Shown here: positions 9,881-18,893 of the stretch, one piece after another | Position numbering within the stretch: position 1 is the first letter of the stretch | How the letters are laid out: each line of letters starts with the position of its first letter | Origin: Pelobacter seleniigenes DSM 18267 | Lineage (GTDB): Bacteria > Desulfobacterota > Desulfuromonadia > Desulfuromonadales > Geopsychrobacteraceae | Length of the DNA stretch: 64,000 nucleotides | NCBI RefSeq assembly: GCF_000711225.1 | Contig: NZ_JOMG01000002.1 | Span: 1,128,501-1,192,500 of the forward strand | Reading direction: 5' to 3' | Notes under the pieces: generated by a model | What the model saw: only the letters and a program-made list of their open reading frames with translations | What the model was told of the DNA's origin: nothing | The model's database searches: none | Position numbers and translations under genes: made by a program

Positions 9881-11458
9881 TTATTGTGCCCCAAACCCAA
9901 TACCCGGGGCCAGACAATACTCTTTCTGACTTTCGCCCAATACTTTATTCAGAGACGGGAATCGCTTTACATAAAGCTGCCGATTCACCTGATCAATCAA
10001 ACTCCTGATACTTGGCAAAGACCGATGTCTATATTTATTGACAACCTGAGCAGTTATTTTATAAATCTCATCTGGTGACGCAGCTTTTCCTGCAACAGTT
10101 CTATTCCCAACCAGGTTGGATACAAGGTCGATACTTTCCTTATGACTGTAGCCATCCATTTCAACCGGAGTCATCCTGGACCACAATGCCGATTTGCCAC
10201 CCTTTCGAATAATCTCAACATCGTTGCAGGTTGCGAAAAACAATACCTTTGATCGCATATCGATACTTGGTACCAATTCTCTCCAAAAGCTGTCCTGAAG
10301 CGGCTGCCGTGGGTCAAGCAAAGTCACCAGATAATCCTGCAGTCCACACTTGTCAACCTCATCCAAAGCAACCAGAGTCAAATCGACATCTTCCCGAAAG
10401 GAATTCGCATAAATCAGACCACTTCTGCCAGTCCCCCATTTACTGCTTATTCCTTGAAGACTCATGGCCACTTCATTGTTTTGAAGAGAATATCCACCAT
10501 TCTGCGTCATCGCCTGCAAGATATAATTTGTCTTAATACCTGCTTCATTGAATACATCACAAAGCTGTTCAAGGATGAATGTTTTGGCTGTTCCTGGGGG
10601 GCCGTACAAAAGAGGATAAACTGCATCCTGGTCACCCAAAAGGCGGCGAACAACAGTCAGTAGCAATTCAGCAATAGGAGTCTCACGATTAGGGCATTTT
10701 TTCGTCAAGATACTGTATACTCTCTCGACAAATTCATTTGCATCATCATTGGTCAGGATCGATTTACGAGCAAATGAAAAAAATAATGCGGGGTCGATAT
10801 TAGCAAGCTCCTCGGATAAACCAGCCATATCTTTTTTGGATTCCAGAAACTTTTTGCTTCGATAAAATTCCTTCACGAATGATACTATTTCTTTAAAATC
10901 TGTAGCTTGCTGGGCTTTATTTATTGCTTTCTCGATGACTTGAGGCAGCATAGCCTCTTGCAAAATTCCCTTGCACGCTTTTCTACATTCGGATTTCTGA
11001 TCAACTTCAAAAACAATTCTTCCAGACTCATCAAGTACAAGCCAGTCCCACTTGCTTTTCCAGTCATCAGAAAGTGCCCTTTTCAAAAAATCTAAATCCT
11101 TCAGTGCACGGACTCTGACATATGGTTTTTGGGACCGCTTAGCAGCAGCAATCCTTGCGATTTGTTCAAAAATAGACTCACAGGCACAATCGACAGGGGC
11201 CCTCCCAATTGGGCTAATGTTTGTCATTACGGCCCTGATCTCACCTGGTCTGAGTTTTTTTAAACCCTCCGCAATGACGTCCTTGACAATGTTTACGCAA
11301 AAGACTTCTTCACCCAACTGGTTTTGCTGAGCACACGCAACAAACTCGGTCCAAACAGTCCTCTTATAGACCTCCCCTTCATGCACCCTGTACTGAGGTG
11401 GAAGGTGCTTAATAACGTTGATTATTCGGCCAACTACATTTTGAGAAAAGTCGTCCAT
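9881..11458 (-). CDS. Lon-like AAA+ ATPase, no protease domain
   Basis: 525 aa from the ATG at 11458, chosen because GAGGGA sits 4-6 bases upstream; a GTG 12 bases further out is in frame but overlaps that site. The N-terminal ~260 residues are unrecognised and contain conserved-looking Cys (PVDCACES). An AAA+ module begins near residue 280: Walker A YGPPGTAKTFILEQL, Walker B LTLVALDEVDKCG, then LLDPRQPLQDSFWRELVPS and KVLFFATCND, an arrangement closest to the Lon ATPase (DEIDK, LLDPEQN..F, FIATAN). The Lon Ser-Lys protease domain is absent; the protein ends after a helical lid at an intact stop. Solo Lon-like or McrB/MoxR-like ATPases often occur in defence islands, but no partner effector is evident. 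Function unknown. Confidence 0.75.
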   Translation of the reverse strand: MDDFSQNVVGRIINVIKHLPPQYRVHEGEVYKRTVWTEFVACAQQNQLGEEVFCVNIVKDVIAEGLKKLRPGEIRAVMTNISPIGRAPVDCACESIFEQIARIAAAKRSQKPYVRVRALKDLDFLKRALSDDWKSKWDWLVLDESGRIVFEVDQKSECRKACKGILQEAMLPQVIEKAINKAQQATDFKEIVSFVKEFYRSKKFLESKKDMAGLSEELANIDPALFFSFARKSILTNDDANEFVERVYSILTKKCPNRETPIAELLLTVVRRLLGDQDAVYPLLYGPPGTAKTFILEQLCDVFNEAGIKTNYILQAMTQNGGYSLQNNEVAMSLQGISSKWGTGRSGLIYANSFREDVDLTLVALDEVDKCGLQDYLVTLLDPRQPLQDSFWRELVPSIDMRSKVLFFATCNDVEIIRKGGKSALWSRMTPVEMDGYSHKESIDLVSNLVGNRTVAGKAASPDEIYKITAQVVNKYRHRSLPSIRSLIDQVNRQLYVKRFPSLNKVLGESQKEYCLAPGIGFGAQ

Positions 11459-11471
11459 ACGTTCCCTCACT

Positions 11472-11962
11472 ATTGGATCAAATTACCTAGCGGCACTTAC
11501 TTTTTGGATAGCGCTTGATGATCCATTGTGAGGCACAAATCCTGTTTGTGCTAGTCGTGGAGATTGTTTTTTTTACTGAAAATCAAAAAATTTCATTATT
11601 TTTTTAATTACACTCCTAGAACTTGCCGTTATCAAAGAAAGAATATTTAAATTATTAATCCACTGTGGAGAACATCTTTTTAAATAACTAATTTACTTAA
11701 AGATTAAAAAACACTCTCAAAAATGCGTAAAAGTTAACTTCAGAAGAATGATTTAATCACCAAAGTTAAAACTTATCTCAAAAAATTAGTGATTTTTCAA
11801 AATTAGGTTGCTCAAAAAGTATTATTAATAATTTCAATGGCTGTTTTTTTAAAATAACATCATATTTTCTTATTTTACCTATTGGCATATTTCAAAATAA
11901 AAAATTACAATTAACTATCTAAAAAGAATTTTTTATATTTTTAAGGATTTTTAAAAATTAAA
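11472..11962. other. Very AT-rich intergenic region
   Basis: About 490 bp of extremely AT-rich sequence with many A and T runs, between divergent genes (the AAA+ ATPase on minus, the unknown membrane protein on plus). No gene was found. Composition is unlike the rest of the window and fits horizontally acquired DNA or a nucleoid-protein silencing target; both promoters presumably lie here. Confidence 0.5.
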
Positions 11963-11970
11963 TAGGAGGA
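11963..11970 (+). promoter_or_regulatory. Ribosome binding site for an ATT start
   Basis: TAGGAGGA is the only strong Shine-Dalgarno sequence ahead of the following gene. It lies about 5 bases before an in-frame ATT at 11975, not before the TTG at 12083. It therefore decides the start. Confidence 0.6.
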
Positions 11971-11974
11971 AATC

Positions 11975-12859
11975 ATTTCTACACACTCAAAATTTATTCC
12001 CCCAAAAAGAGACCCTAATCGGATCTACATTACCGACAGGAACATCTTTTACAAAAAGATCGTCCCGAAGGACTTTACTTTCTTGGGTGTCCAAATTTCC
12101 ATTCAGGGTAAGCTCGAAAGGGTGGTCCCTAAATTGGAGAAGGTCTATATCAAATACCTGGGGGCAAACTGGAAAAATTTAGTATCTGCCCCTTTCATGG
12201 TGATGCACCAAATGTTTGTCTATCTCGATATGTGTCGGGATTTCAATGTGGATGAGGTCGGATGCGATACCTTATGGGACGCCTATAATCCTGATACCAA
12301 TAAAATCTTGTACCCGGCGACTGCTCATATTCAGCAATTCCGCATACTCAAGACTTTGACCGACTCTACACTCTTTCTGGATGAACTTAAAGCTGGGGGG
12401 GCCGATAAGTTTGCCCTCAAAAATGCCGAGGCCAGCAAGAAAACTCTTACGGATCAACTCAAGGATCTGGACAAAAAGTACAAGACCTCTCCGGTCAATC
12501 ACTACGATAAGGAACCGCAGATTATTGCCAAAAATAATCGACTCCAACTGGAAAATTTGAACATCGATACTCGTAGGGCTTATGCCCAAGAGATCGATTC
12601 GATCCTTTCCGGTTTGAGTCAGGCCAAACAAAAAAGGATCACCAAGAAACTCGTGGAGGTGGCCGGCAAAGCCAAACGGAATTGGATCACCAAAGTAACC
12701 ATCTGGGCATCTCAAATGATTTTGTTCGGTGCTGTCGTCGGCGTGATTACCGGTTTCGTTGTCGGAATCTATGCTGTCGAAAATCCGAAAGTTGCGAAGA
12801 ACTATTACGATAAAGTGACCACCTCGATCACGAAGGTGATTGACCGATATGGTCATTAG
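11975..12859 (+). CDS. Unknown protein with C-terminal membrane segment, ATT start
   Basis: 294 aa if translation starts at ATT (11975); no ATG or GTG exists near the 5' end. The frame is open upstream of the alternative TTG (12083) and reads like coding sequence (FIPPKRDPNRIYITDRNIFY), and the only good ribosome binding site fits the ATT. The body is charged and probably helical. Near residues 235-260 there is one strong hydrophobic segment, ASQMILFGAVVGVITGFVVG, followed by a short tail, so it is probably a membrane-anchored protein with most of its mass in the cytoplasm. No catalytic motif was recognised. It lies in the defence island, divergent from the Lon-like ATPase, so a joint role is possible but unproven. 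Confidence 0.65.
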   Translation: MSTHSKFIPPKRDPNRIYITDRNIFYKKIVPKDFTFLGVQISIQGKLERVVPKLEKVYIKYLGANWKNLVSAPFMVMHQMFVYLDMCRDFNVDEVGCDTLWDAYNPDTNKILYPATAHIQQFRILKTLTDSTLFLDELKAGGADKFALKNAEASKKTLTDQLKDLDKKYKTSPVNHYDKEPQIIAKNNRLQLENLNIDTRRAYAQEIDSILSGLSQAKQKRITKKLVEVAGKAKRNWITKVTIWASQMILFGAVVGVITGFVVGIYAVENPKVAKNYYDKVTTSITKVIDRYGH

Positions 12860-12888
12860 ATCGGCCAAAGTTATAGGTGATCCAGATG

Positions 12889-13047
12889 ATGGGGAGTCGG
12901 CTCGTTTGTATGCCGGAAGCTGTGCATGTTCCAAAGTGTTACTGCATGACTTTTTTTTCGGTAGGAACTATACCGACTCCCCATGTTACTGCATGGAAAA
13001 ATGAAGGTGATTTTTAACAACGTCGAAAGTGTTACTGCATGACTTTT
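12889..13047. repeat. Three TGTTACTGCATG repeats within an inverted repeat region
   Basis: TGTTACTGCATG occurs at 12937-12948, 12985-12996 and 13030-13041. The outer two are part of an identical 22-bp unit (12933-12954 and 13026-13047). A perfect 12-bp inverted repeat, ATGGGGAGTCGG (12889-12900) and CCGACTCCCCAT (12973-12984), brackets the first copy. The arrangement could be recombination/attachment sites, regulator operators or remains of an insertion element. Confidence 0.7.
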
Positions 13048-13279
13048 CGTGCCGTTTTTTGAAGCGATGTTTGCCAGCCCATAAACGGGTATTCCGGGAT
13101 ACTTTCAAAGTGAAGATCGGTCAATTTAAGTAGACCTTTAAATGTTCGATAGTAAAAAAACCTATATTTTTCAGTGTATTGACTTCAGAGGCATCGTGTT
13201 TGAGATCGATAGGGCCTGTCTTGCCATCACAAATCCTCAGATAAACCTCGATGTTCCTTGTCTTTTCATTCAGTGTCAC

Positions 13280-13321
13280 CAAGTGGTGCCAACTGGCGGC
13301 AAGTGGTGCCAAGTGGTGCCA
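13280..13321 (+). repeat. Three direct repeats CAAGTGGTGCCA
   Basis: CAAGTGGTGCCA occurs at 13280-13291, 13300-13311 and 13310-13321, with start-to-start spacing of 20 and 10 bp, close to two and one helical turns. The first copy also forms CACCAAGTGGTG, an inverted repeat. They end about 135 bp before the transglutaminase-like gene, so a regulator operator is the simplest reading; iterons of a lost replicon are an alternative. Confidence 0.7.
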
Positions 13322-13455
13322 GTTTAGCTTTCAAGGTTGTTAGTCAACTTGGCCCATTTTGGAATTGAACATTATCTTACGTTGTTTGCTTTTGTGTTAT
13401 ATTGAAATTCAGGTAAAGATTTTGAGTTAATGGCATTTATGGAAAGGAATGTTCG

Positions 13456-14187
13456 GTGGAGCATACAAAAGATGGAGTGCCGGAGCTTTCGGAGCGATAT
13501 CTGGAGCCGACTGAATTTTTCGACTGGGATAATCCAAAAGTAAAGTCCTTTGCAGAGAAGTGTGTTGAGCATGCTGAAACAAATGTAGAGAAAAGTGTCT
13601 GTCTTTTCTACGCTGTGCGTGATTCTATAATGTATGATCCGTATCGTGTGAGTCTCGATCGACATGTCTACCATGCTAGCAATCTTCTTACTGTTGGAGC
13701 GGGATTTTGCTTACCAAAGGCCAATTTGCTTATCGCATCAGCCCGTGCGGTGGGGATTCCTGCTGGGATCGGTCTCTCTGACGTGGTTAATCACCTTTGT
13801 TCTGAGGGCTTAAGGAAAAAAATGGGGGGAAATAAAGTGTTTCACCATCATGGCTATGCTGTGTTGTATATCGATGGGAAATGGGTCAAGGCTGCACCTG
13901 CATTTAATATTAAATTATGTAATCGCTTTGGAGTGACACCAACTGAATTTGATGGTCAAAATCATGCCTTGTTCCAAGAATACGACAATTTGGATCGCCG
14001 TCATATGGAATATCTTGTTGACCACGGCATTTGGTCTGACTTCCCGTTCGCACGTGTGGTAAATGATTTTAGCGCTGTCTATCCAAGTAGCTTATTCTCT
14101 AAGAGGAGGGGGCCGATCTCTACACGTATTTTCGAGGGTGAAGAGGGGACTTCCTCGAATTTACAGACACTTCAAAAAAGCCTATAA
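13456..14187 (+). CDS. Transglutaminase-like domain protein
   Basis: 243 aa, GTG start with an AAGGAA-type site upstream. Residues 50-190 form a transglutaminase/cysteine-protease-like fold: VRDSIMYDPYRVS, then GAGFCLPKANLLIASARAVG with the candidate nucleophile Cys, GIGLSDVVNHL, and the His-containing strand HHHGYAVLYIDGKWVKAAPAFN. In classical members an Asp follows the Trp strand (VDPT); here the equivalent is AAPAFN, as I recall for a bacterial subfamily of this superfamily. The substrate is unknown; the protein is soluble with no signal peptide. It sits alone in the island, preceded by direct repeats that may control it. Confidence 0.8.
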   Translation: MEHTKDGVPELSERYLEPTEFFDWDNPKVKSFAEKCVEHAETNVEKSVCLFYAVRDSIMYDPYRVSLDRHVYHASNLLTVGAGFCLPKANLLIASARAVGIPAGIGLSDVVNHLCSEGLRKKMGGNKVFHHHGYAVLYIDGKWVKAAPAFNIKLCNRFGVTPTEFDGQNHALFQEYDNLDRRHMEYLVDHGIWSDFPFARVVNDFSAVYPSSLFSKRRGPISTRIFEGEEGTSSNLQTLQKSL

Positions 14188-14350
14188 TTGGCGCAAAGAA
14201 TATCTATCTCAAAGAGAAGAAAGTTCCGTTCCAAATTTAAACGCGGAGCGGCCGAATAAACTTGCCAGCTTGATATCAACTTGGTGTTAGCTGTGCCCAA
14301 GTTGCCATAAAAATTATAGAATGTCTCCGCCCCATCGCCCCGCTGCTCAC

Positions 14351-15331
14351 TTAGAAGTCGTGCGTGTCGGATTTGCTGGATGCCTGTGGAACCTCAGCCC
14401 CTCTTTGCACAGTCCGTCGATACTGACCGGGCGCAATAGCCATTATGCGCTTGAATGCGCTGCTGAAAGCACTCTCGGAAGAGTACCCGACCGCAGATGC
14501 AGCTTCCGAAACCGAAGCACCCGCTCGAAGTTCACGTTGCGCCAGATACATCCGCCATTGGGTCAAATAAGCGAGAGGAGGAATGCCCATCATTTCACGG
14601 AATTGAATCGCGAGCGATGTTCTCGACATCCCTGCTTTTTTTGCGAGTTCTTTTAGGCCCCAATTCCGAGATGGTTCACCATGAATGCTACTGAGTACGA
14701 TGGCCAACCGTTGATCGCCAAAGCCTTTCAACCACCCCTCATCGCCGTTCGGTGCATGAGCCAAATAAGCCCGCAATGTCTGAGCGAATAGTAATTGTGT
14801 CAGCCCCGATATGACAACAGCCCGCCCAGGTCGTCCGCCTTTCATTTCCGTCACCAGTTGTTTAAGCACCCAGGAAATCGGCTCGGCTTCGTCTGTGGCT
14901 CCCCGTACATGGATGAGCGGCGGCAGGCCATTCAAGAGCAACGCTTTCCGGTCAGCATTGATTTGCACTATGCCCCCCAGCATGGCGAAGTCGCAGCCTT
15001 GGCCAAGCTGATATACATCATTGCTGTCCCGAACGGCTGGCGAGGTCGTCGCGCCAGGAATCAAGTCTGCGGCGCTGGCCAGCGTCAGTGTGCGTGTGCC
15101 ATTGGTGATCAGAACATCGCAAGCGTCCACTCGGACTGGCTCAGACATGCGATCAAGAGAATACCAACAGCCCCCCTCAGTTACTGCGCAAAATTTTATC
15201 GCATCCAGATTAGTGAACCGGCGAGCCCATGTACCGCCAGCTACCAATCGTCCTGACAAGTCACATCGCACCTGAAGGAAGTCGAGCAGGTTTGACAAGG
15301 GATCAACGAGCATATTTGAACTATCACGCAT
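14351..15331 (-). CDS. AraC-family regulator with cupin sensor
   Basis: 326 aa. The N-terminal ~190 residues fit the AraC-binding/cupin_6 sensor domain (LSNLLDFLQVRCDLSG, GTRTLTLASAADLIPG). The C-terminal AraC-type double helix-turn-helix includes NWGLKELAKKAGMSRTSLAI, followed by RMYLAQRELRAGASVSEAAS, AVGYSSESAFSSAFKRIMAI and PGQYRR. It is divergent from the aldo/keto reductase block (gap about 230 bp), so it is likely the local regulator of those oxidoreductase genes. GC content and codon use are higher than in flanking genes, in keeping with transfer of the whole 14.3-18.8 kb block. Confidence 0.9.
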   Translation of the reverse strand: MRDSSNMLVDPLSNLLDFLQVRCDLSGRLVAGGTWARRFTNLDAIKFCAVTEGGCWYSLDRMSEPVRVDACDVLITNGTRTLTLASAADLIPGATTSPAVRDSNDVYQLGQGCDFAMLGGIVQINADRKALLLNGLPPLIHVRGATDEAEPISWVLKQLVTEMKGGRPGRAVVISGLTQLLFAQTLRAYLAHAPNGDEGWLKGFGDQRLAIVLSSIHGEPSRNWGLKELAKKAGMSRTSLAIQFREMMGIPPLAYLTQWRMYLAQRELRAGASVSEAASAVGYSSESAFSSAFKRIMAIAPGQYRRTVQRGAEVPQASSKSDTHDF

Positions 15332-15559
15332 AAAAATTGAACGGGGACATCTTCATTGTACATCCTATGTAATATACCATGTTTTAAAACGATGTGCCCT
15401 GGAGAACCACCACGCCTACCCCTCAACCCTCTATCGACTCAAGTTTCGGTGTGGCTTTCACCGCTGAGGAAGCTATTCGCGGCCTGTCGTCCATGGCAAA
15501 AGGCAAACAATTCACTGGAAAACATTTCGAGTGCCCTCTAACCCGATCAGGAGAAACCA

Positions 15560-16627
15560 ATGCCTCTCAATCACTATGTCACCCTCGGCCGTTCCGGTTT
15601 GCGTGTCAGCCCGTATTGCTTGGGAACCATGACCTTCGGCGAAGATTTCGGCTGGGGCGCAAGCCCTGAAGATTCGTTCGCCATGCTCGACGAATATCGA
15701 AGTCGCGGGGGAAACTTCGTGGACACGGCCAACATCTATACCGCGGGCCATTCTGAACAGATTGTCGGTGACTATCTCAAGCAGAACAAGGTCAGGCGTG
15801 ATGAAATCGTGTTGAGCACAAAGTTCTATTGCAACCTGTTTCCTGGCGACCCGAACGGCGGTGGAGCAGGACGCAAGGCCCTCATCCAGCAATGCGAAGC
15901 CTCTTTGAACAGGCTTCAGAGCGATTATATAGACATTTACTGACTGCACAATTGGGATCGGACAGCGCCGATAGAGGAGACCCTGCGGGGGCTCGACGAT
16001 CTCGTCGCGTCCGGCAAAATCCGTTACGTCGGCTTCTCCGATATTCCCGCCTGGAAAACAGCCGAAGCGCAGACGATCGCACACTTCCGCGGCTGGACGC
16101 CGATTATCGCGCTGCAGCTCGAATATTCACTCCTGGAGCGGACCAGTGAGGGTGAACTGTTTCCGATGGCACAAGCGATGGGAATGGGAGTCATGCCGTG
16201 GTCGCCGCTTAAAAGCGGATTTTTGAGCGGCAAGTTCAGACGCAACGACGACGGCAATGTCGATACCAGGCGCATAGGCATGGTCGGCCTTCCGAGCGCA
16301 GCGGACTACGACATCATCGAAGTCGTCGTGGACGTCGCTTCGGAACTGGGCGTGAGCCCCGCGACGGTGGCGCTGGCCTGGGTCAGGTCGCAGGCAGGCG
16401 TCAGCTCCACTCTAATTGGTGCCAGGCGGATTGATCAGCTCATAGCCAATCTCGATTCCCTTGAAGTGACGCTGTCTGCCGAGCAGATCGGAAGGCTCAG
16501 CGACGTCTCCAGGCCAAAGCTGAATTTCCCGGCCGAAAACAACGAGACCCTGGGGCTTATGCTCGGTTTTCCCGGCATGACGATTGACGGCAAAACAGCT
16601 CCTTCACAGGCGCGGCTCTCTACCTGA
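15560..16627 (+). pseudogene. Aldo/keto reductase interrupted by in-frame TGA
   Basis: The first 127 codons encode a normal AKR N-terminus (LGRSGLRVSPYCLGTMTFGE, VDTANIYTAGHSEQIVG) up to QSDYIDIY. A TGA at 15941-15943 follows, and the same frame then continues with LHNWDRTAPIEETLRGLDDL, GKIRYVGFSDIPAW, GVMPWSPLKSGFLSGKFRR and a normal end at 16627. AKRs usually have Trp at this spot (YIDIYW.H.WD), so a single TGG to TGA change explains the break. Total length without the stop, about 355 aa, is normal. It was probably a functional NADPH-dependent oxidoreductase until recently; an alternative is a sequencing error. Confidence 0.88.
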
Positions 16628-16727
16628 GTAAAGCAGGCAGGTAAGCCGGTGGAGGAGCGTTCGCAAGCTGAAGAACGAGGCTGCGCTAAACGATCATTTA
16701 TAACATACCCCAAATGAAAGAAATAAT

Positions 16728-17663
16728 ATGAAGGAACACAATATCGTCGCCAACGGCGTGTCGCTGCATGTTGCTGAGCGTGGCGAAGGGCCTGCGGTGC
16801 TGTTCTGTCACGGGTTCCCTGACACTTGGCGTAGCTGGCGCAGTCCAATGAAGGCTATTTCCAATGCGGGCTATCGTGCGATCGCATTGGACACCAGAGG
16901 GTATGGCGAGAGCTCCGGCCCGGACGGTGCGGGCGAATATACGATGTTTCATATCGTGGGCGATCTTGTCGCCGTCCTGAATGCCTTGCGTTGCGATACG
17001 GCGATACTTGTCGGCCATGATTTCGGCGCAGTAGCCGCGTGGATCGCAGCCCTGACAAGACCCGACAGATTCCGTGCGGTCTTCGGTTTGAGCGTGCCGC
17101 CGTTTGAATTCGGTGCCGGGAACTTCCTGACGGATTTGCGGGAAAGAGGTCAGTACGACTTCTATATGTTTAGACAGATGCGACCGGCAGCTGACGACGA
17201 GTGGGCCGAGGCGAGAAAAACGCTCCCGGCGGCTTTCTACTGGACGTCCGGGGAAGCTCCCAAGGAAGAACGCTGGCATCCGATGGATATCAATCTTGGC
17301 CTGCTTCGGCCCGTGCCATCCGGACCACCAAGTTTTGTGGATTCCGCCGATTTCAATGTCATGGTCGGTCAATTTGAACGTAACGGATTTCACCGTCCCC
17401 TTAACTATTACCGTGCGCTTGAGTCCTCTCTCAACATGGCCTCTGCCTTCACTGGGTGCAGGATTCAAGTACCGTCCTTCTTCATGGTCGGCGCGGCGGA
17501 TGGTCTGAATGAACTGCACCCCGTCACCGAGGAAGCCCTGCGACGTGTCCTCGCGGATTTGCGAGGGTTCGTCGAGCTCCCGGGCATCGGCCACTGGCCC
17601 CAACTTGAAGCCGCCGCACAGACGAATGCCGCGCTGCTCGGTTTTCTGGATGCAATCAGTTAG
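16728..17663 (+). CDS. Alpha/beta hydrolase, epoxide hydrolase-like
   Basis: 311 aa. Alpha/beta-hydrolase fold with oxyanion motif LFCHGFPDTWRSW near residue 28, ALDTRGYGESSGP near 55, and the nucleophile elbow LVGHDFGAVAAW, where Asp is the nucleophile as in epoxide hydrolases and haloalkane dehalogenases. A C-terminal acid/His region ends at LPGIGHWPQLEAAAQTNAAL, with the catalytic His. A cap region with several Tyr lies between. Epoxide hydrolase-like is the best call; the substrate is unknown. It is the second gene of an oxidoreductase block downstream of the broken AKR. Confidence 0.88.
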   Translation: MKEHNIVANGVSLHVAERGEGPAVLFCHGFPDTWRSWRSPMKAISNAGYRAIALDTRGYGESSGPDGAGEYTMFHIVGDLVAVLNALRCDTAILVGHDFGAVAAWIAALTRPDRFRAVFGLSVPPFEFGAGNFLTDLRERGQYDFYMFRQMRPAADDEWAEARKTLPAAFYWTSGEAPKEERWHPMDINLGLLRPVPSGPPSFVDSADFNVMVGQFERNGFHRPLNYYRALESSLNMASAFTGCRIQVPSFFMVGAADGLNELHPVTEEALRRVLADLRGFVELPGIGHWPQLEAAAQTNAALLGFLDAIS

Positions 17664-17721
17664 AAAACTATCCATTAAATAGCCGCAAACTTACTCCGAT
17701 TCAGAAAAAGGAGAGATAGCA

Positions 17722-18729
17722 ATGAGTACTGCTCAAACACCCATCGGTTCAGGTTTCAGCCGAGCCTCCACGACTTCCGACATCATCAGGGGGGTCGATC
17801 TGGTCGGTAAAGTGGCGATTGTTACGGGAGGCCACTCGGGTTTAGGTCTTGAAGCCGCGCGGACGCTCGCTTTAGCTGGCGCGCGCGTCATTGTGCCCGC
17901 GCGTGACGTTCAACGTGCGCGCAATGCCATTGCCGAAGCAGGCAGTGGTATGGAGGTTAAAACGATGGATCTCACCAATCCCCGTTCGATTGATGATTTC
18001 GCCCGTAACTTCGTTGAGACAGGCTTGCCACTTCATATGCTCATCAATAATGCCGGCATTATGGCGTTGCCCGAACTGAAGCGCGACGCGCAGGGCAATG
18101 AGCTACAGTTTTCAACCAACCACCTTGGCCATTTTCGGTTGACCCTGCGACTTTGGTCAGCGCTCCAACGGGCCCGTAGTGCGCGCGTCGTCTCGGTCTC
18201 GTCCGCTGGGCACCGCTTCTCGCCGGTCGTTTTCGACGACATCAATTTCGAGCGCCGCGACTATGATCCCTTCCTAGCCTATGGACAATCGAAGACGGCC
18301 AACGTCCTTTTCACAGTCGCGCTTGACCAACGGGGCAAGGGCGAAGGTATTCGCGCGTTCGCGCTCCATCCCGGTGGTATCGCAGGCACGAATCTCGGCG
18401 CGCACGTCGGTCTGGACATGTTGAAAAAGACCGGGTTCGTTGACGAGAACGACCGACCGATCGTCGATTTGGACAGGGACTTGAAATCGGTGCCGCAGGG
18501 CGCAGCCACCCATGTCTGGTGCGCAGTCAGTCCACAGCTCGACGGTAAGGGTGGCGTGTTTTGCGCCGATTCCGACATCACGCCCGTGCTGCCGCAGGGG
18601 AACGGCGTTGATCTATCCACCGAGGATCGCAGCCGCCGCCTTACTGGCGTTGAGGCCTATGCCATCGACTCGGCCGCGGCGAAAGAACTCTGGCGCAGGA
18701 GCGAGGAAATGACCAACGTTTGCATTTAA
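17722..18729 (+). CDS. Short-chain dehydrogenase/reductase
   Basis: 335 aa. The Rossmann cofactor motif is VTGGHSGLGLEAARTLALAG (TGxxxGxG, near residue 35), followed by NNAG in LINNAGIMALPE. The catalytic Ser lies in VVSVSSAGHR and YxxxK in YGQSKTANVLF. The size and the SNHLGHF-type NHLGHFRL segment suit the retinol-dehydrogenase/WWOX-like SDR group common in bacteria. Strong ribosome binding site (AAGGAGAG). It probably reduces or oxidises an alcohol/carbonyl of a small organic compound; the substrate is not deducible. Confidence 0.92.
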   Translation: MSTAQTPIGSGFSRASTTSDIIRGVDLVGKVAIVTGGHSGLGLEAARTLALAGARVIVPARDVQRARNAIAEAGSGMEVKTMDLTNPRSIDDFARNFVETGLPLHMLINNAGIMALPELKRDAQGNELQFSTNHLGHFRLTLRLWSALQRARSARVVSVSSAGHRFSPVVFDDINFERRDYDPFLAYGQSKTANVLFTVALDQRGKGEGIRAFALHPGGIAGTNLGAHVGLDMLKKTGFVDENDRPIVDLDRDLKSVPQGAATHVWCAVSPQLDGKGGVFCADSDITPVLPQGNGVDLSTEDRSRRLTGVEAYAIDSAAAKELWRRSEEMTNVCI

Positions 18730-18788
18730 CGCCAAGGGTGGCACGATAACTTTGCCTTTATATCTCTCTTTGTGAAAGGAGTAGGAAG

Positions 18789-18834
18789 ATGAAAATGCGC
18801 CGCCTCGGCACCTCTGCGCTGGTCGTATCGGAAA
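18789..18834 (+). pseudogene. Aldo/keto reductase 5' end, truncated by IS
   Basis: After a good site (GAAAGGAG), an ATG opens the typical AKR N-terminus MKMRRLGTSALVVSE. The frame then runs into the inverted repeat of the IS3-family element at 18835. No continuation of the AKR is visible after the right end of the element, so the rest was deleted rather than merely interrupted. Confidence 0.75.
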
Positions 18835-18893
18835 GAGGTGGCCCCGTTGACTGGACAGGTTGGCGGCGGAAATAAGGTGGAAAGCCTTCATGG

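Noticed and set aside
12933-13047. CRISPR-like array
   Set aside because: Only three unequal repeats, the middle one truncated, and no cas genes nearby.
13121-13312. A 63-codon minus-strand frame over the CAAGTGGTGCCA repeats
   Set aside because: Its N-terminal part is made of repeat sequence, with no ribosome site and no recognisable family.
15941-15943. Selenocysteine at the TGA of the aldo/keto reductase
   Set aside because: The family has Trp here, not Cys, and the change is a single base from TGG; a nonsense mutation is simpler.
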